36,217 nt of DNA, from the NCBI RefSeq assembly GCF_002195995.1, contig NZ_NHON01000065.1:15-36231 (forward strand), given 5' to 3'. Made by a program: the position numbers and the translations under genes. Below are positions 1 to 7,793 of this stretch, one piece after another. The stretch is from Inquilinus limosus (lineage in GTDB: Bacteria > Pseudomonadota > Alphaproteobacteria > DSM-16000 > Inquilinaceae). How positions within the stretch are numbered: position 1 is the first letter of the stretch; each line of letters starts with the position of its first letter. Below the pieces are notes generated by a model, which made no database searches, was not told the origin of the DNA, and saw only the letters and a program-made list of their open reading frames with translations.

Positions 1-26
1 CCCCCCTCCCGCAAGGGGAGGGGGGA
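1..26. repeat. GC-rich hairpin at window edge
   Basis: A C-rich arm (CCCCCCTCCC) is followed by GCAA and a G-rich arm (GGGGAGGGGGG), a near-perfect stem-loop. It lies just downstream of the permease stop codon, so it may end or process that transcript. Its composition matches the outer arms of the repeats at 19388-19522 and 24229-24341, so it may be the edge of a third, cut-off copy of that family. Confidence 0.5.
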
Positions 27-71
27 CTAAGAAGGGCCGGGGCTGGATCTGAGGAGGTGCCTTTCGCGAGA

Positions 72-1076
72 TCACGGCAGCCGCCTCCGCCGGCCATGGG
101 CCAGCAGCCAGACGAAGATCGGGCCGCCGATCGCGGCGGTCAGGACGCCGAGCGGGATCTCGATCTCGGCGGCGGAGCGGGCCAGCGTGTCGATCGCCAG
201 CATGAAGGCGGCGCCCAGCAGGATCGCCGCCGGCAGCAGCCGGTCGAAGCGCGGGCCCACCAGCAGCCGCGCCATATGCGGCACCATCAGCCCGACCCAG
301 CCGATGACGCCGGAGATGGCGACCACGGCGGAGGTGACCAGCGTCGCGGCCACGATCACCAGCAGGCGCAGCCGCGGCACGTCGACGCCCAGCGCCCGCG
401 CCTCGTCATCGCCGAGCGACAGCACGCCGATGCGCCAGCGCAGCAGGATCAGGGGCACCAGCCCGACCAGCACGGCCGGCAGCACCGCCATCACATCGTC
501 GACCTTCACCCCGGCCAGGCTGCCGAGCAGCCAGAAGGTGATCGCCGGCAGCTGGTCGTAGGGGTCGGCCAGCACCTTGACCAGGGAGATGGCGGCCCCG
601 GCCAGGGCGCCGACCACGATCCCGGCCAGGACCAGCACCAGCACGTCGCCACCGCCCCGCAGCGTGCGGGCCAGGGCGCCGACCGCGGCCACGGTGACCA
701 GCCCGCCGCCGAAGCCGAGCAGCTGGATCGCCGCCACCGGCAGGCCGAGCAGGATGCCCAGCACCGCGCCGAAGCCGGCCCCGGTGGAGACGCCGAGGAT
801 GTCGGGCGACACCAGCGGGTTGCGGAACAGGCTCTGATAGGCGGCGCCGGCGGCGGAGAGCGCGGCGCCGACCAGCATCGCCGCCAGCACCCGCGGCAGG
901 CGGATGCGGAACAGCACCGTCTCCACCGTCGGGTCGATGGCGCCGCCGAACAGCCGACGCCAGAGCGCGGCCAGCACCTCCTGCGGCGGGATGCGGTAGG
1001 GGCCGATGCCGGCGGCGACCAGCACCGTCGCCACAAGAAGCACAACCAGGATCAGGAGAACCGTCGCCGTCCGCAC
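72..1076 (-). CDS. FecCD-family metal-chelate ABC permease
   Basis: A 334-residue inner-membrane permease of the FecCD/BtuC family, which forms the channel for iron-siderophore, heme or cobalamin uptake. The first 25 residues are a membrane segment followed by the family-typical GPYRIPPQEVLAAL. Also visible are LPRVLAAMLVGAALSAAGAAYQ and RNPLVSPDILGVSTGAGFGA, then GWVGLMVPHMARLLVGPRFDRLLP, the region that contacts the ATPase. Length is normal. The start is GTG with a GAGG about nine bases upstream; no in-frame ATG fits better. It is the third gene of a leftward operon after the TrmO-like and binding-protein genes, separated from the latter by a palindromic repeat. The ATPase that should follow is not in the window. 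The substrate cannot be read from sequence. Confidence 0.92.
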   Translation of the reverse strand: MRTATVLLILVVLLVATVLVAAGIGPYRIPPQEVLAALWRRLFGGAIDPTVETVLFRIRLPRVLAAMLVGAALSAAGAAYQSLFRNPLVSPDILGVSTGAGFGAVLGILLGLPVAAIQLLGFGGGLVTVAAVGALARTLRGGGDVLVLVLAGIVVGALAGAAISLVKVLADPYDQLPAITFWLLGSLAGVKVDDVMAVLPAVLVGLVPLILLRWRIGVLSLGDDEARALGVDVPRLRLLVIVAATLVTSAVVAISGVIGWVGLMVPHMARLLVGPRFDRLLPAAILLGAAFMLAIDTLARSAAEIEIPLGVLTAAIGGPIFVWLLAHGRRRRLP

Positions 1077-1133
1077 CGATCCGGCCTCACACCGACGAGC
1101 CTGCGATCGGACTCACCCCATCCAGAGAGAAAC

Positions 1134-1223
1134 CCGTCATTGCGAGGAGGCGAAGCCGACGAAGCAATCCATGCCTCCGCTCTTGCTGCCCGATGGATTG
1201 CTTCGCTGCGCTCGCAATGACGG
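1134..1223. repeat. Palindromic repeat, family A copy 1
   Basis: About 90 bp whose ends are inverted copies: CCGTCATTGCGAGG on the left and CTCGCAATGACGG on the right, with inner arms GAAGCAATCCAT and ATGGATTGCTTCG. The whole element can fold into one long hairpin. It shares arms with 15887-15972 and, less closely, with 29501-29584. It sits between the binding-protein and permease genes of the metal-chelate operon. Confidence 0.88.
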
Positions 1224-1245
1224 TGCTTTCATGGGCCGGCCGATC

Positions 1246-2274
1246 TCAGCCGCCAAGCAGGCGGTCCAGGTCGGCATCGCTCAGCTCGACCTGGTAGAAC
1301 AGGCGGTAGAAGCCGCGGACCTGGTCGCTCAAGGTCCCCGGCGCCTGCTCCGGATACAGCGTGTGCAGCAGCCAGGTCAGGCCGATCAGCCGGTTGACCG
1401 AGGGCGGGAAGTCGACGAAGCCGAAGGGCTGGCCCGGCGACAGGAAGACGCGCCCGGCCTTGATCGCCGGCACCGGCTGCCAGTCCGGATTCGTGGCGAC
1501 GCTTTCGGCGAAGCGGCGGTCGAGCGCGATGATGGTGTCCGGCGCCCAGGCGATCACCTGCTCGCGCGAGGCGGTGACCAGGCCGCCCTTGTCGCGCAGG
1601 CCCTCGACCACGTTGACGGCGCCGACCCGCTCCAGGATCTCGGTGGTGATCGACCCGCGCGAGCCGCTCTCCAGCCCCTCCGGGCCGCGGGCGAGATAGA
1701 CCCGCGGGCGCTTGTCGGCCGGCACCTTGGCCAGGACGGCGTCGACCTGGGCGAAGATCGCCTCCGCCGCCTTGGCCAGCGCCTCGCCCCGCTCCGGCAC
1801 GCCGAGGATGCCGGCCAGCAGGCGCAGCGCCGCCGGGGTGTTGGGGAAGCTGCCGTCGATCAGCAGATACGGGATGCCGGTCTGCTGCTGCACCCGGTCG
1901 GCCAGCGATCTGTAGGTGTCGCTGATGGTGCCGAAATCGACGATCAAATCGGGCTTGGCCGCCAGCAGCTGCTCCAGATTGACGGTGTCGCCGCGGCCGG
2001 TCAGGCGGCCCGTCTCCGGCAGGTCGCGCACGGCGGGAAGCAGGAACGGCTTGTCCTCCGGCCGCGGCGCCCGCACCCAGCCGGTCATGGTCTGCGGCGC
2101 CAGCATATAGACGAGGATCGAGGCCGGCGGGCCGGCGGCGAAGACCCGCTGCACATGGTCCGGGATGTCGACCTGGCGGCCGGCGGAATCGGTGACGGTG
2201 CGGGCCCAGGCCGGCCCGGCGAGCAGGGCGACAGCAGCGATCAGGGCGGCCAGGACGCCACGGCGGCGGAGCAT
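1246..2274 (-). CDS. Metal-chelate ABC transporter substrate-binding protein
   Basis: A 342-residue periplasmic binding protein of the TroA/FecB-like (class III) fold. The N-terminus MLRRRGVLAALIAAVALLAG with an AWA-R cleavage site is a Sec signal peptide. The mature start RTVTDSAGRQVDIPDHVQRVF is the classical opening of iron-chelate binding proteins. Later segments such as LLAAKPDLIVDFGT and QVIAWAPDTIIALD match the two lobes. The ATG was chosen because it begins the signal peptide and lies two bases after the stop of the TrmO-like gene. It delivers ligand to the permease at 72-1076. A siderophore, heme or another metal complex are all possible; the sequence does not decide. Confidence 0.9.
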   Translation of the reverse strand: MLRRRGVLAALIAAVALLAGPAWARTVTDSAGRQVDIPDHVQRVFAAGPPASILVYMLAPQTMTGWVRAPRPEDKPFLLPAVRDLPETGRLTGRGDTVNLEQLLAAKPDLIVDFGTISDTYRSLADRVQQQTGIPYLLIDGSFPNTPAALRLLAGILGVPERGEALAKAAEAIFAQVDAVLAKVPADKRPRVYLARGPEGLESGSRGSITTEILERVGAVNVVEGLRDKGGLVTASREQVIAWAPDTIIALDRRFAESVATNPDWQPVPAIKAGRVFLSPGQPFGFVDFPPSVNRLIGLTWLLHTLYPEQAPGTLSDQVRGFYRLFYQVELSDADLDRLLGG

Positions 2275-2276
2275 GG

Positions 2277-2774
2277 TCAGGGATCTCCCACGTCGGAATC
2301 GCCGGGCGTCGGCGGCGCGAGCGGCGTGAAGGCGCAGCGGTCGGGCTTGATGTCGATCAGCGGCGTGCCGTCGAGGCAATCGAGCCCCCGCACCAGCAGG
2401 GTCGACCCCTCGATGCCGAGCAGCGTGACCATCGCGGTGCCGATCGGGTTGGGCCGCACCGGCGAGCGCAGCGAGAAGGTGCCGCGGGTGGTGCCGTCGT
2501 TCTTGGGGCTCTGCCGCACCAGGTCGCGGCGCGACTTGTGCAGCCAGTACAGGATCTCGAGCGTGCCGAACCCGGCGACGCCGTCCAGCGCCTGGTCCCA
2601 GGGCGCGAACACCTCGATCCGGCAGGTCGGGCCGTCCTGGCGGCCCTGGCGCGGACAGTCCATGCGCGAGGTCCAGGGGGTATGGATGCGGCCGATGAAG
2701 ACGAGGCCGGCGTCGGCGGCCTCGGGCCATTCGACGGCGCGCTCGGCCGCCCGGATCTCGTCCTCGCGCACCAT
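2277..2774 (-). CDS. TrmO-like (TsaA/UPF0066) tRNA methyltransferase family protein
   Basis: A 165-residue protein of the TsaA/TrmO family, whose characterised member uses S-adenosylmethionine to N6-methylate t6A37 in threonine tRNAs. The beta-barrel is recognised by [12 protein letters not shown] near the start, [20 protein letters not shown] in the middle and [13 protein letters not shown] near the end; RPNPIG and [10 protein letters not shown] are the family signatures. The start at MVREDEIR places the domain normally; an upstream ATG would add 33 residues with no domain similarity. It is the first gene of a leftward operon, two bases before the metal-chelate binding-protein gene. This context suggests a role linked to metal uptake rather than plain tRNA housekeeping, which is inference. 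Confidence 0.85.
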   Translation of the reverse strand: MVREDEIRAAERAVEWPEAADAGLVFIGRIHTPWTSRMDCPRQGRQDGPTCRIEVFAPWDQALDGVAGFGTLEILYWLHKSRRDLVRQSPKNDGTTRGTFSLRSPVRPNPIGTAMVTLLGIEGSTLLVRGLDCLDGTPLIDIKPDRCAFTPLAPPTPGDSDVGDP

Positions 2775-2813
2775 GCGGGATCCCCTGTCTTCAGCCTGTC
2801 GTCCCGTCTCGTT

Positions 2814-2829
2814 GTATAAGCCCATATAC
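2814..2829. promoter_or_regulatory. Inverted repeat upstream of metal-uptake operon
   Basis: GTATA-N6-TATAC, an AT-rich 16-bp inverted repeat 40 bases upstream of the TrmO-like start codon. On the minus strand it contains a TATACA that could serve as a -10 element, but no good -35 is present. Possible operator or promoter core; weak evidence. Confidence 0.3.
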
Positions 2830-2903
2830 GGCGCCCGGCGAGGGGCTTGATGCCGCGGGACGGCCGTGCTCATCCGCCGCCCAAGGGATCGGGCCGGTCC
2901 CGG

Positions 2904-3272
2904 CTAGGCGACGCAGATGCCGGGCACCGCGACCTTCTGGAACAGGTGCGGGGAGGCGACGGCCGAAGCCGGATAAGCCGAGAGCTTGGCCCTGAACTCC
3001 GGATGCGCGAAGGCAGCGCGGAAATGGGCGGTCGATTCCCAGACGGCATAGTTCAGATAGGCCGGGCTGTCGCCGACCGCGCGGTGCAGCTGGGTCGAGA
3101 TGAAACCCGGCTGGCGCTTCATGATCTCCGCATCCGCCTGCCAGGCGCGGAGGAAGGTCTGCTCATCCGCCTTGTCGAGCGTGAAGACGTTGACCAGCAC
3201 GACGGGAGAGGCGTCGACGGCGATCTGGCGGTCGATCGGGAAGGCGGGGTCGAGGGGGCGCATCTGCGTCAT
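2904..3272 (-). CDS. Antibiotic biosynthesis monooxygenase (ABM) domain protein
   Basis: A 122-residue protein with one ABM-type ferredoxin-like domain. VVLVNVFTLDKADEQTFLRAWQADAEIMKRQPGFISTQLHR gives the first strand and helix, and NYAVWESTAHFRAAFAHPEF is the family-typical second half. Members are small cofactor-free oxygenases, heme-degrading enzymes or stress proteins. No heme-ligand motif is evident, so the reaction is unknown. The ATG chosen has GGAG about eight bases upstream; ATGs 4 and 9 codons earlier lack a good ribosome site. It diverges from a MarR regulator with a palindromic operator between them, so it is probably that regulator's target and may be induced by a phenolic or oxidative signal (inference). 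Confidence 0.82.
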   Translation of the reverse strand: MTQMRPLDPAFPIDRQIAVDASPVVLVNVFTLDKADEQTFLRAWQADAEIMKRQPGFISTQLHRAVGDSPAYLNYAVWESTAHFRAAFAHPEFRAKLSAYPASAVASPHLFQKVAVPGICVA

Positions 3273-3289
3273 CGCCGGCTCCATCCAGT

Positions 3290-3318
3290 TTGAGTGCATG
3301 ATGTCGATTTGGTACAAT
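3290..3318 (+). promoter_or_regulatory. Sigma-70-type promoter of marR gene
   Basis: TTGAGT at 3290-3295, a 17-base spacer, then TACAAT at 3313-3318, close to the consensus. A start near 3325 would place the palindrome 3332-3351 just downstream, where bound repressor would block initiation. Confidence 0.6.
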
Positions 3319-3331
3319 AGATACATAATAG

Positions 3332-3351
3332 ATTGACATCATGATGTCAAT
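3332..3351. promoter_or_regulatory. Perfect 20-bp palindrome, probable MarR operator
   Basis: Half-site ATTGACATCA followed directly by its exact reverse complement. It lies between divergent marR and ABM genes, 18 bases before the marR ATG used here. A second, single half-site (GCATGATGTCGAT) is at 3296-3308. The minus-strand TTGACA inside the palindrome could also be the -35 of the ABM gene (with TATGTA 17 bases on), so one repressor could control both genes. Confidence 0.75.
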
Positions 3352-3368
3352 ATGGAGCAATGGGACAT

Positions 3369-3845
3369 ATGCACGAGACCCGACGGACCCCGGCCGGGGC
3401 CGCCCTGACCGGCCTGTTCATGGACCTGTTCCGGCTGCACAGCCTCGTGCTCGCCGCGGGCGACCGGCTGGTCGCCCGCCTCGGCCTGACGAGCGCCCGC
3501 TGGCAGGTGCTCGGCACCATCGTTGCGGCGGATCGGCCGCAGCCGGTCGCGTGGCTGGCGCGCGACATGGGCGCCAACCGCCAGAACATTCAGCGCATCG
3601 TCAACGATCTGGAGAAGGAGGGGCTCATCGCGTTCCAGCCCAACCCGCATCACCGGCGGGCGCAGCTCGTCGTGCTGACGGACAAGGGAAGGCAGGCGTT
3701 CGACACCGCCATGAGCCTGCAGGCGCCGTGGGTCGACCGGCTCTCGGAAGGGCTTCGGGTCGAGGACATCGCGACGACGCACCGCATCATGACGGCGCTG
3801 CGCCGGACGCTGGAAGAGGATGGAGAGGCCGGGGATCGGGCCTGA
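3369..3845 (+). CDS. MarR-family transcriptional regulator
   Basis: A 158-residue winged-helix repressor. The dimerisation helix FMDLFRLHSLVLAAGDRLVARLGLTSARWQVLGTI is typical of MarR. The recognition region is PVAWLARDMGANRQNIQRIVNDLEKEGLI, followed by the wing FQPNPHHRRAQLVVLTDKGRQAF with its conserved Asp and Arg. An ATG nine bases earlier (3360) is in frame, but GGAG at 3354-3357 is too close to it and suits 3369 better. It is divergent from the ABM gene with a perfect palindrome in the shared promoter, so it probably represses itself and that neighbour. The inducer is unknown. Confidence 0.93.
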   Translation: MHETRRTPAGAALTGLFMDLFRLHSLVLAAGDRLVARLGLTSARWQVLGTIVAADRPQPVAWLARDMGANRQNIQRIVNDLEKEGLIAFQPNPHHRRAQLVVLTDKGRQAFDTAMSLQAPWVDRLSEGLRVEDIATTHRIMTALRRTLEEDGEAGDRA

Positions 3846-3896
3846 TCGCTGCGGCGCGATGGCCGTCGCCCGGACGCGGGCGCCCTGTCCGCGCGC

Positions 3897-4625
3897 TCAG
3901 GCCAGCTTCCGCTCGCGCCGGATGATATCGTAGGCGGCGTTGATGCGGGCCATCTTGTCGGTGGCGACCGCGATGAAATCGGCCGGCATGCCGCGGGCGA
4001 TCAGCCGGTCCGGGTGGTGCTCGCGGATCAGCCGGCGGTAGGCCGCCTTCAGGCTCTCATCGTCGATCTGCCGCTCCACCCCCAGCACGCCATAGGGGTC
4101 GACATCGCAGCCGGCGCACTCCTCGGCGCAGAGCCGGTGGAAATCGGCCGTCGCCAGGCCGAACAGCCCGGCCACGGCGCGCAGATAGTCGAGCTCCGCC
4201 GGCTTCACATCGCCATCGGCCTTGGCGATGGTGAACAGGCACTGCAGCAGCTCCTCCAGCACCTCCGGCCGGTCCTTGAACATGCCGGCAAGCTGCCGGG
4301 CATAGGGCTCGAACCCGGCGGAATCGCGGCGCGCCAGGTTGAACAGGCGCTCGACATTCGGCTCTTCCTCGGGCGGCACGCGGAACACCCGGCGGAAGGC
4401 CGACACCTCCTCCGCCGTCACCGTGCCGTCAGCCTTGGCCATCTTGGCGCCCAGCGCGATCACGCCGATGGTGAAGGCGATGTGCTGGGTGGCGTCGCCA
4501 TCCGCCGGCGGCTGGTCGCGATACCAGTCGACGGCATGGCCGGCCACGGCGCCGAGCAGCGCCCCGATCGGGCCGCCCATGGCCAGGCCCGCAGCCGCGC
4601 CGACGATCTTGCCCCAGATGCTCAT
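3897..4625 (-). CDS. DjlA-like TerB/DnaJ-domain co-chaperone
   Basis: A 242-residue protein with DjlA layout. A glycine-rich hydrophobic N-terminus (VGAAAGLAMGGPIGALLGAVAG, about 8-30) is a likely membrane anchor. A TerB-like helical domain follows (about 50-165), with the repeated acidic KADGTVTAEE and KADGDVKPAE motifs. A C-terminal J domain (about 175-240) contains YGVLGVE and the HPD motif in IREHHPDRL, which stimulates Hsp70 ATPase. The predicted role is a membrane-tethered DnaK partner. It ends 52 bases from the convergent marR gene and lies about 100 bases downstream of the M48 protease gene; the link to envelope quality control is inference. Confidence 0.88.
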   Translation of the reverse strand: MSIWGKIVGAAAGLAMGGPIGALLGAVAGHAVDWYRDQPPADGDATQHIAFTIGVIALGAKMAKADGTVTAEEVSAFRRVFRVPPEEEPNVERLFNLARRDSAGFEPYARQLAGMFKDRPEVLEELLQCLFTIAKADGDVKPAELDYLRAVAGLFGLATADFHRLCAEECAGCDVDPYGVLGVERQIDDESLKAAYRRLIREHHPDRLIARGMPADFIAVATDKMARINAAYDIIRRERKLA

Positions 4626-4726
4626 CCCTCGTTCCGCTTCACTCGCACGCCGCCCCTTGCCGCCATGATAGCAGTTCGCGCGGCGGAACGGATGGGTTGC
4701 GATGACGCGGTCGACCGCTGGGCGGC

Positions 4727-5665
4727 TCAGCTCGCCTCCGCCGGGTTGCGCAGATAGTAGCGCCGGGTCGGGAACACCGCCTTGATCGTCGCGAAGTCCG
4801 CCGAGCCGATCTCGCCGGGGCCGGCCGGCAGGCGCGCCGCCGCCTCGTCCAGCCGCTCGATCCGGTCGCGGGTGCCGGGATGGGTGGAGAACAGCGAGGT
4901 GGTCTTGTCCTCGCCCGGCGGCACCAGCGAATCCAGCGTCCTGAACACCGCCGAGGCCTGGCGCGGATCGTAGCCGGTGGCGCGGAACACGGTCAGGATG
5001 TAGGCGTCGGCCTCGCGCTCATGGTCGCGCGAATAGCCGGAGGTGATCAGCTCGGACATCGCCGGGGCCAGCTGGTCGAGCCCCTGGCTGGTCAGGTCGT
5101 GCAGGCCGGATGCCTTGGCGTCGATCTCGCGCTGCGCCACGTCCTTGAAGAACGCCACCAGCTTGTCGGTGGATCCCTTGCTCTCCAGCTCGGCGATCTG
5201 GTGGCTCAGCTCGGCATGGCCCATCTCATGCGCGATCACGGCCGCCAGCTCGGACTCGCTGGCGACGTAGCGCAGCATGCCCTTGTTGATGCCGAGCTTG
5301 CCGCCGGGCAGCGCCCAGGCATTGGGGCTGTTGTCGTCCAGCACCGTGATCTCCCACCGGAACGGCCGCTTCGACACCCGGAACAGCGGCTGGGCGAAGC
5401 TGCGCACCGCCGACTGGATCCGGGCATTGCCATAGGCCCCGCCGGACTGGGCGACCAGGCGCGGATACAGCCCCTCGCCCAGCGCCGTCTCGTCGACCGG
5501 CGCGCTTTCGCCATGGGACCCGAGCAGCTTGCTGAACGTGTTCGCCGCCCCCATCGGGTCGTTGGCGTAGTCCTGCGCGGTCTGGCAGCCGGCGAGCGCC
5601 AGCGCGGCGAGGCTGATGCCGGCCCCGGCGAGGAAGCCGCGGCGCGGCAGGGTGATCGTCGTCAA
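4727..5665 (-). CDS. M48-family metalloprotease lipoprotein
   Basis: A 312-residue zinc metalloprotease of the LoiP/YcaL-like M48 type. The N-terminus carries a twin-arginine motif (PRRGFLAG) and a lipobox ending at Cys27 (LALAGC), so it is probably a Tat-exported, lipid-anchored protein. The zinc site is HEMGH at 146-150, with the third ligand in HEREAD (Glu218). LPGGKLGINKGML before the helix is also typical. The start is TTG: no ATG precedes the signal sequence, and a GAGAGGGG ribosome site sits just upstream. It follows the cyclase gene by 10 bases and is likely co-transcribed with it. Expected role: turnover of misfolded envelope proteins. Confidence 0.9.
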   Translation of the reverse strand: MTTITLPRRGFLAGAGISLAALALAGCQTAQDYANDPMGAANTFSKLLGSHGESAPVDETALGEGLYPRLVAQSGGAYGNARIQSAVRSFAQPLFRVSKRPFRWEITVLDDNSPNAWALPGGKLGINKGMLRYVASESELAAVIAHEMGHAELSHQIAELESKGSTDKLVAFFKDVAQREIDAKASGLHDLTSQGLDQLAPAMSELITSGYSRDHEREADAYILTVFRATGYDPRQASAVFRTLDSLVPPGEDKTTSLFSTHPGTRDRIERLDEAAARLPAGPGEIGSADFATIKAVFPTRRYYLRNPAEAS

Positions 5666-5675
5666 TTTGCCCCTC

Positions 5676-7763
5676 TCATTTCGTGGTCAGGCTGTGGCTT
5701 CGGTCCCAATCGGCGGGCGGCGGCGCCGCGGCATAGGCCTCGGCCCGGTCGCGGTACAGCGCGGCCACCGGATCCGCCGCCGCCAGCGCCGCGAACCGTT
5801 CGGCCGCCTCGGCGAAGCGGCGGCGGTAGTAGAGGGCCAGCGCGGCGTGGAACCGCCGCACGCCCTCGGCCGCTTCCGGCGGCAGGTCGCCGGCGGTGCC
5901 CAGCGCCTCATAGACACGGACCGGCCGGGCCTTGCCCTTGACCACCAGGTGGTCGAGCCGGCGCATCAGGTAGCGGCGCGGCAGCTGGCGGTAGGTCAGC
6001 TCGCCCACCATCAGCCGGGTGCCGTAGGCCTTGTTGGCGCCCTCCAGCCGGGCGGCCAGGTTCACCGCGTCGCCCAGCACGGTGTAGTTGAGGCGGGTCG
6101 GCGACCCGACATTGCCGACCACGGCCCAGCCGGAATTGATCCCGGCCCGCAGGCCCAGCGGCGGCAGCCCCTGCCCCTCCACCAGGCCGCGATTGTAGTC
6201 GTCGAGCGCGGCGAAGGCGTCCAGCCCGGCCGCGACCGCATGCTCGGCGGCGTGCGGGTCGGGCAGCGGCGCGCCCCACACCGCCATCACCGCGTCGCCG
6301 ATGAACTTGTCGACATAGCCGCCATGGCGCTCGATCGCGTCGGCGACCTTGGCCAGCAGGCCGTTCACCACCGCCACCAGCCGCTCCGGCTCGTGCTGCA
6401 GCCGCTCGCTCATGCTGGTGAAGCCGGCAATGTCGTAGAAGGCCACGGTCACCGGCCGGATCTCGCCGCGCAGGTGCAGCGCCTCGGAATTCTCGGCCAG
6501 CTGCTCGACCAGCGCCGGGGCGAGATAGTGGCGGAAGGCGTGGACCACCCGCCGCCGCGTCCGGTCCTCGACCGTGAAGCGGTAGACATAGATCGCGGTG
6601 TAGGTCAGGGCGAAGGCCGGCAGCAGCGGCATCAGGGGCAGGACCACGCCGGCGCCGAGCGCCAGGAGCGAGGCGAGGACGGCGATCGCCGCGGCGCCCA
6701 GCAGCGCCAGCAGCCCCCACAGCGGCGCCAGCGCGAACAGCACGGCGCCGAGCCCGGCCGCGGCCGCCCCCACCGCGAGGCCGGCCACCGGGGGCGGCAG
6801 CAGCTGCGGCGCGCGGCCGAGGGCGAGGGTCAGCGCCGCGATGGCGTGGATCTGCGTGCCCGGCGTGGTGCGGCGGCCGATGGTGGACAGGGGTTGCCCG
6901 GGCGCCGGCATGCAGCGCGCCGCGGGCTCGTGGTCGGCCACCTCCTCCAGCACCCGGCGCGGCGTGGTGTGCCGGTCCTCGACATCGAGCACGCCGCCGA
7001 TGATGACGATGCGGCCGGCGAATTCGCGGCGGAAGAAATCGACCTGGCCGGACCTGGCGCAGGCGGCCAGGTCGGCGAATTCGTAGACCGGCACGTCCCG
7101 CGGCCCGATGGTGAAGTCGATCAGCGGCTCGCCCTGCGGCACCGCCGTGCCGGCGCGGGACACCAGCTCGGTCGCGAAGGACGGGGTCTCGCCCGCGCCA
7201 CCCTGCAGCGGCAGATGGGTGGGATAGAGGCGGACCACGTCATCCTGGTCGCGGACCAGGTTGAGCGGGCGCAGATTGGCGTCGCCGCCGACCGCGATCA
7301 CCTGGCCCCGGTCCGGCCGCACCGCCAGGTCGCCGGACTGGGCATAGCCCAGCACCGCCTTGCCGGCGGGCCCGAGCGCCGCCAGGGCCTGCTTCAGCGG
7401 CCGGTCGTAGTTGGGCTTGAGGTCCGGCAGGTCGAGCGTGGTCGGGTAGACCTGGTCGAGGCCGATCACGGCCGCCCCGCCCTGGGCCAGCGCGGCCAGC
7501 ACGAATCCGAGCTCCGGCGTCCAGGCCACCTTCGGGCGGTTCTGCAGCGGCGGGGTGCGGTAGGTCTCCTCCCGGATCGCCACCACCGCCACCGGCAGGC
7601 GGTCGGGCAGCGCCCGGCGGGTCCAGCCGAGCGGCTGGTCGAGCCACAGCAGCGCGTCGATGCCCAGCCGCTGCAGGAAGGCGGCGCCGGGCAGCATCAT
7701 CCCGCTGCCCAGGACCAGGCCGATCCCGAGCGCCACGGCTAGGCGGCGGAGCCTTCGCATCAT
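5676..7763 (-). CDS. CHASE2-domain adenylate cyclase (class III)
   Basis: A 695-residue sensory cyclase. An N-terminal membrane segment (about 8-30) leads to a periplasmic CHASE2 domain (about 35-300; note VIGLDQVYPTT and GRIVIIGGVLD). Membrane segments span about 325-395, then a class III catalytic domain (about 435-600). Metal-binding aspartates are Asp444 in VAFYDIAGFTS and Asp490 in DKFIGDAVMAVWG. Lys486 and Thr561 occupy the purine-specifying positions, the pattern of bacterial adenylate cyclases. Asn568 and Arg572 in VNLAARLE are the transition-state residues, so the enzyme looks active. A helical tail (about 635-685) resembles a TPR hairpin. It follows an exported FecR-like protein by 30 bases, a pairing often seen with CHASE2 cyclases, so that protein may modulate sensing. 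Confidence 0.93.
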   Translation of the reverse strand: MMRRLRRLAVALGIGLVLGSGMMLPGAAFLQRLGIDALLWLDQPLGWTRRALPDRLPVAVVAIREETYRTPPLQNRPKVAWTPELGFVLAALAQGGAAVIGLDQVYPTTLDLPDLKPNYDRPLKQALAALGPAGKAVLGYAQSGDLAVRPDRGQVIAVGGDANLRPLNLVRDQDDVVRLYPTHLPLQGGAGETPSFATELVSRAGTAVPQGEPLIDFTIGPRDVPVYEFADLAACARSGQVDFFRREFAGRIVIIGGVLDVEDRHTTPRRVLEEVADHEPAARCMPAPGQPLSTIGRRTTPGTQIHAIAALTLALGRAPQLLPPPVAGLAVGAAAAGLGAVLFALAPLWGLLALLGAAAIAVLASLLALGAGVVLPLMPLLPAFALTYTAIYVYRFTVEDRTRRRVVHAFRHYLAPALVEQLAENSEALHLRGEIRPVTVAFYDIAGFTSMSERLQHEPERLVAVVNGLLAKVADAIERHGGYVDKFIGDAVMAVWGAPLPDPHAAEHAVAAGLDAFAALDDYNRGLVEGQGLPPLGLRAGINSGWAVVGNVGSPTRLNYTVLGDAVNLAARLEGANKAYGTRLMVGELTYRQLPRRYLMRRLDHLVVKGKARPVRVYEALGTAGDLPPEAAEGVRRFHAALALYYRRRFAEAAERFAALAAADPVAALYRDRAEAYAAAPPPADWDRSHSLTTK

Positions 7764-7793
7764 CCGGGTGGGAGGGAAGCCGCGGGCCGCGCG

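Noticed and set aside
57-1220. Long plus-strand ORF over the permease gene
   Set aside because: It is rich in Gln, Arg, His and Asp in low-complexity runs, the usual antisense product of a GC-rich gene, and lies opposite a clear FecCD permease.
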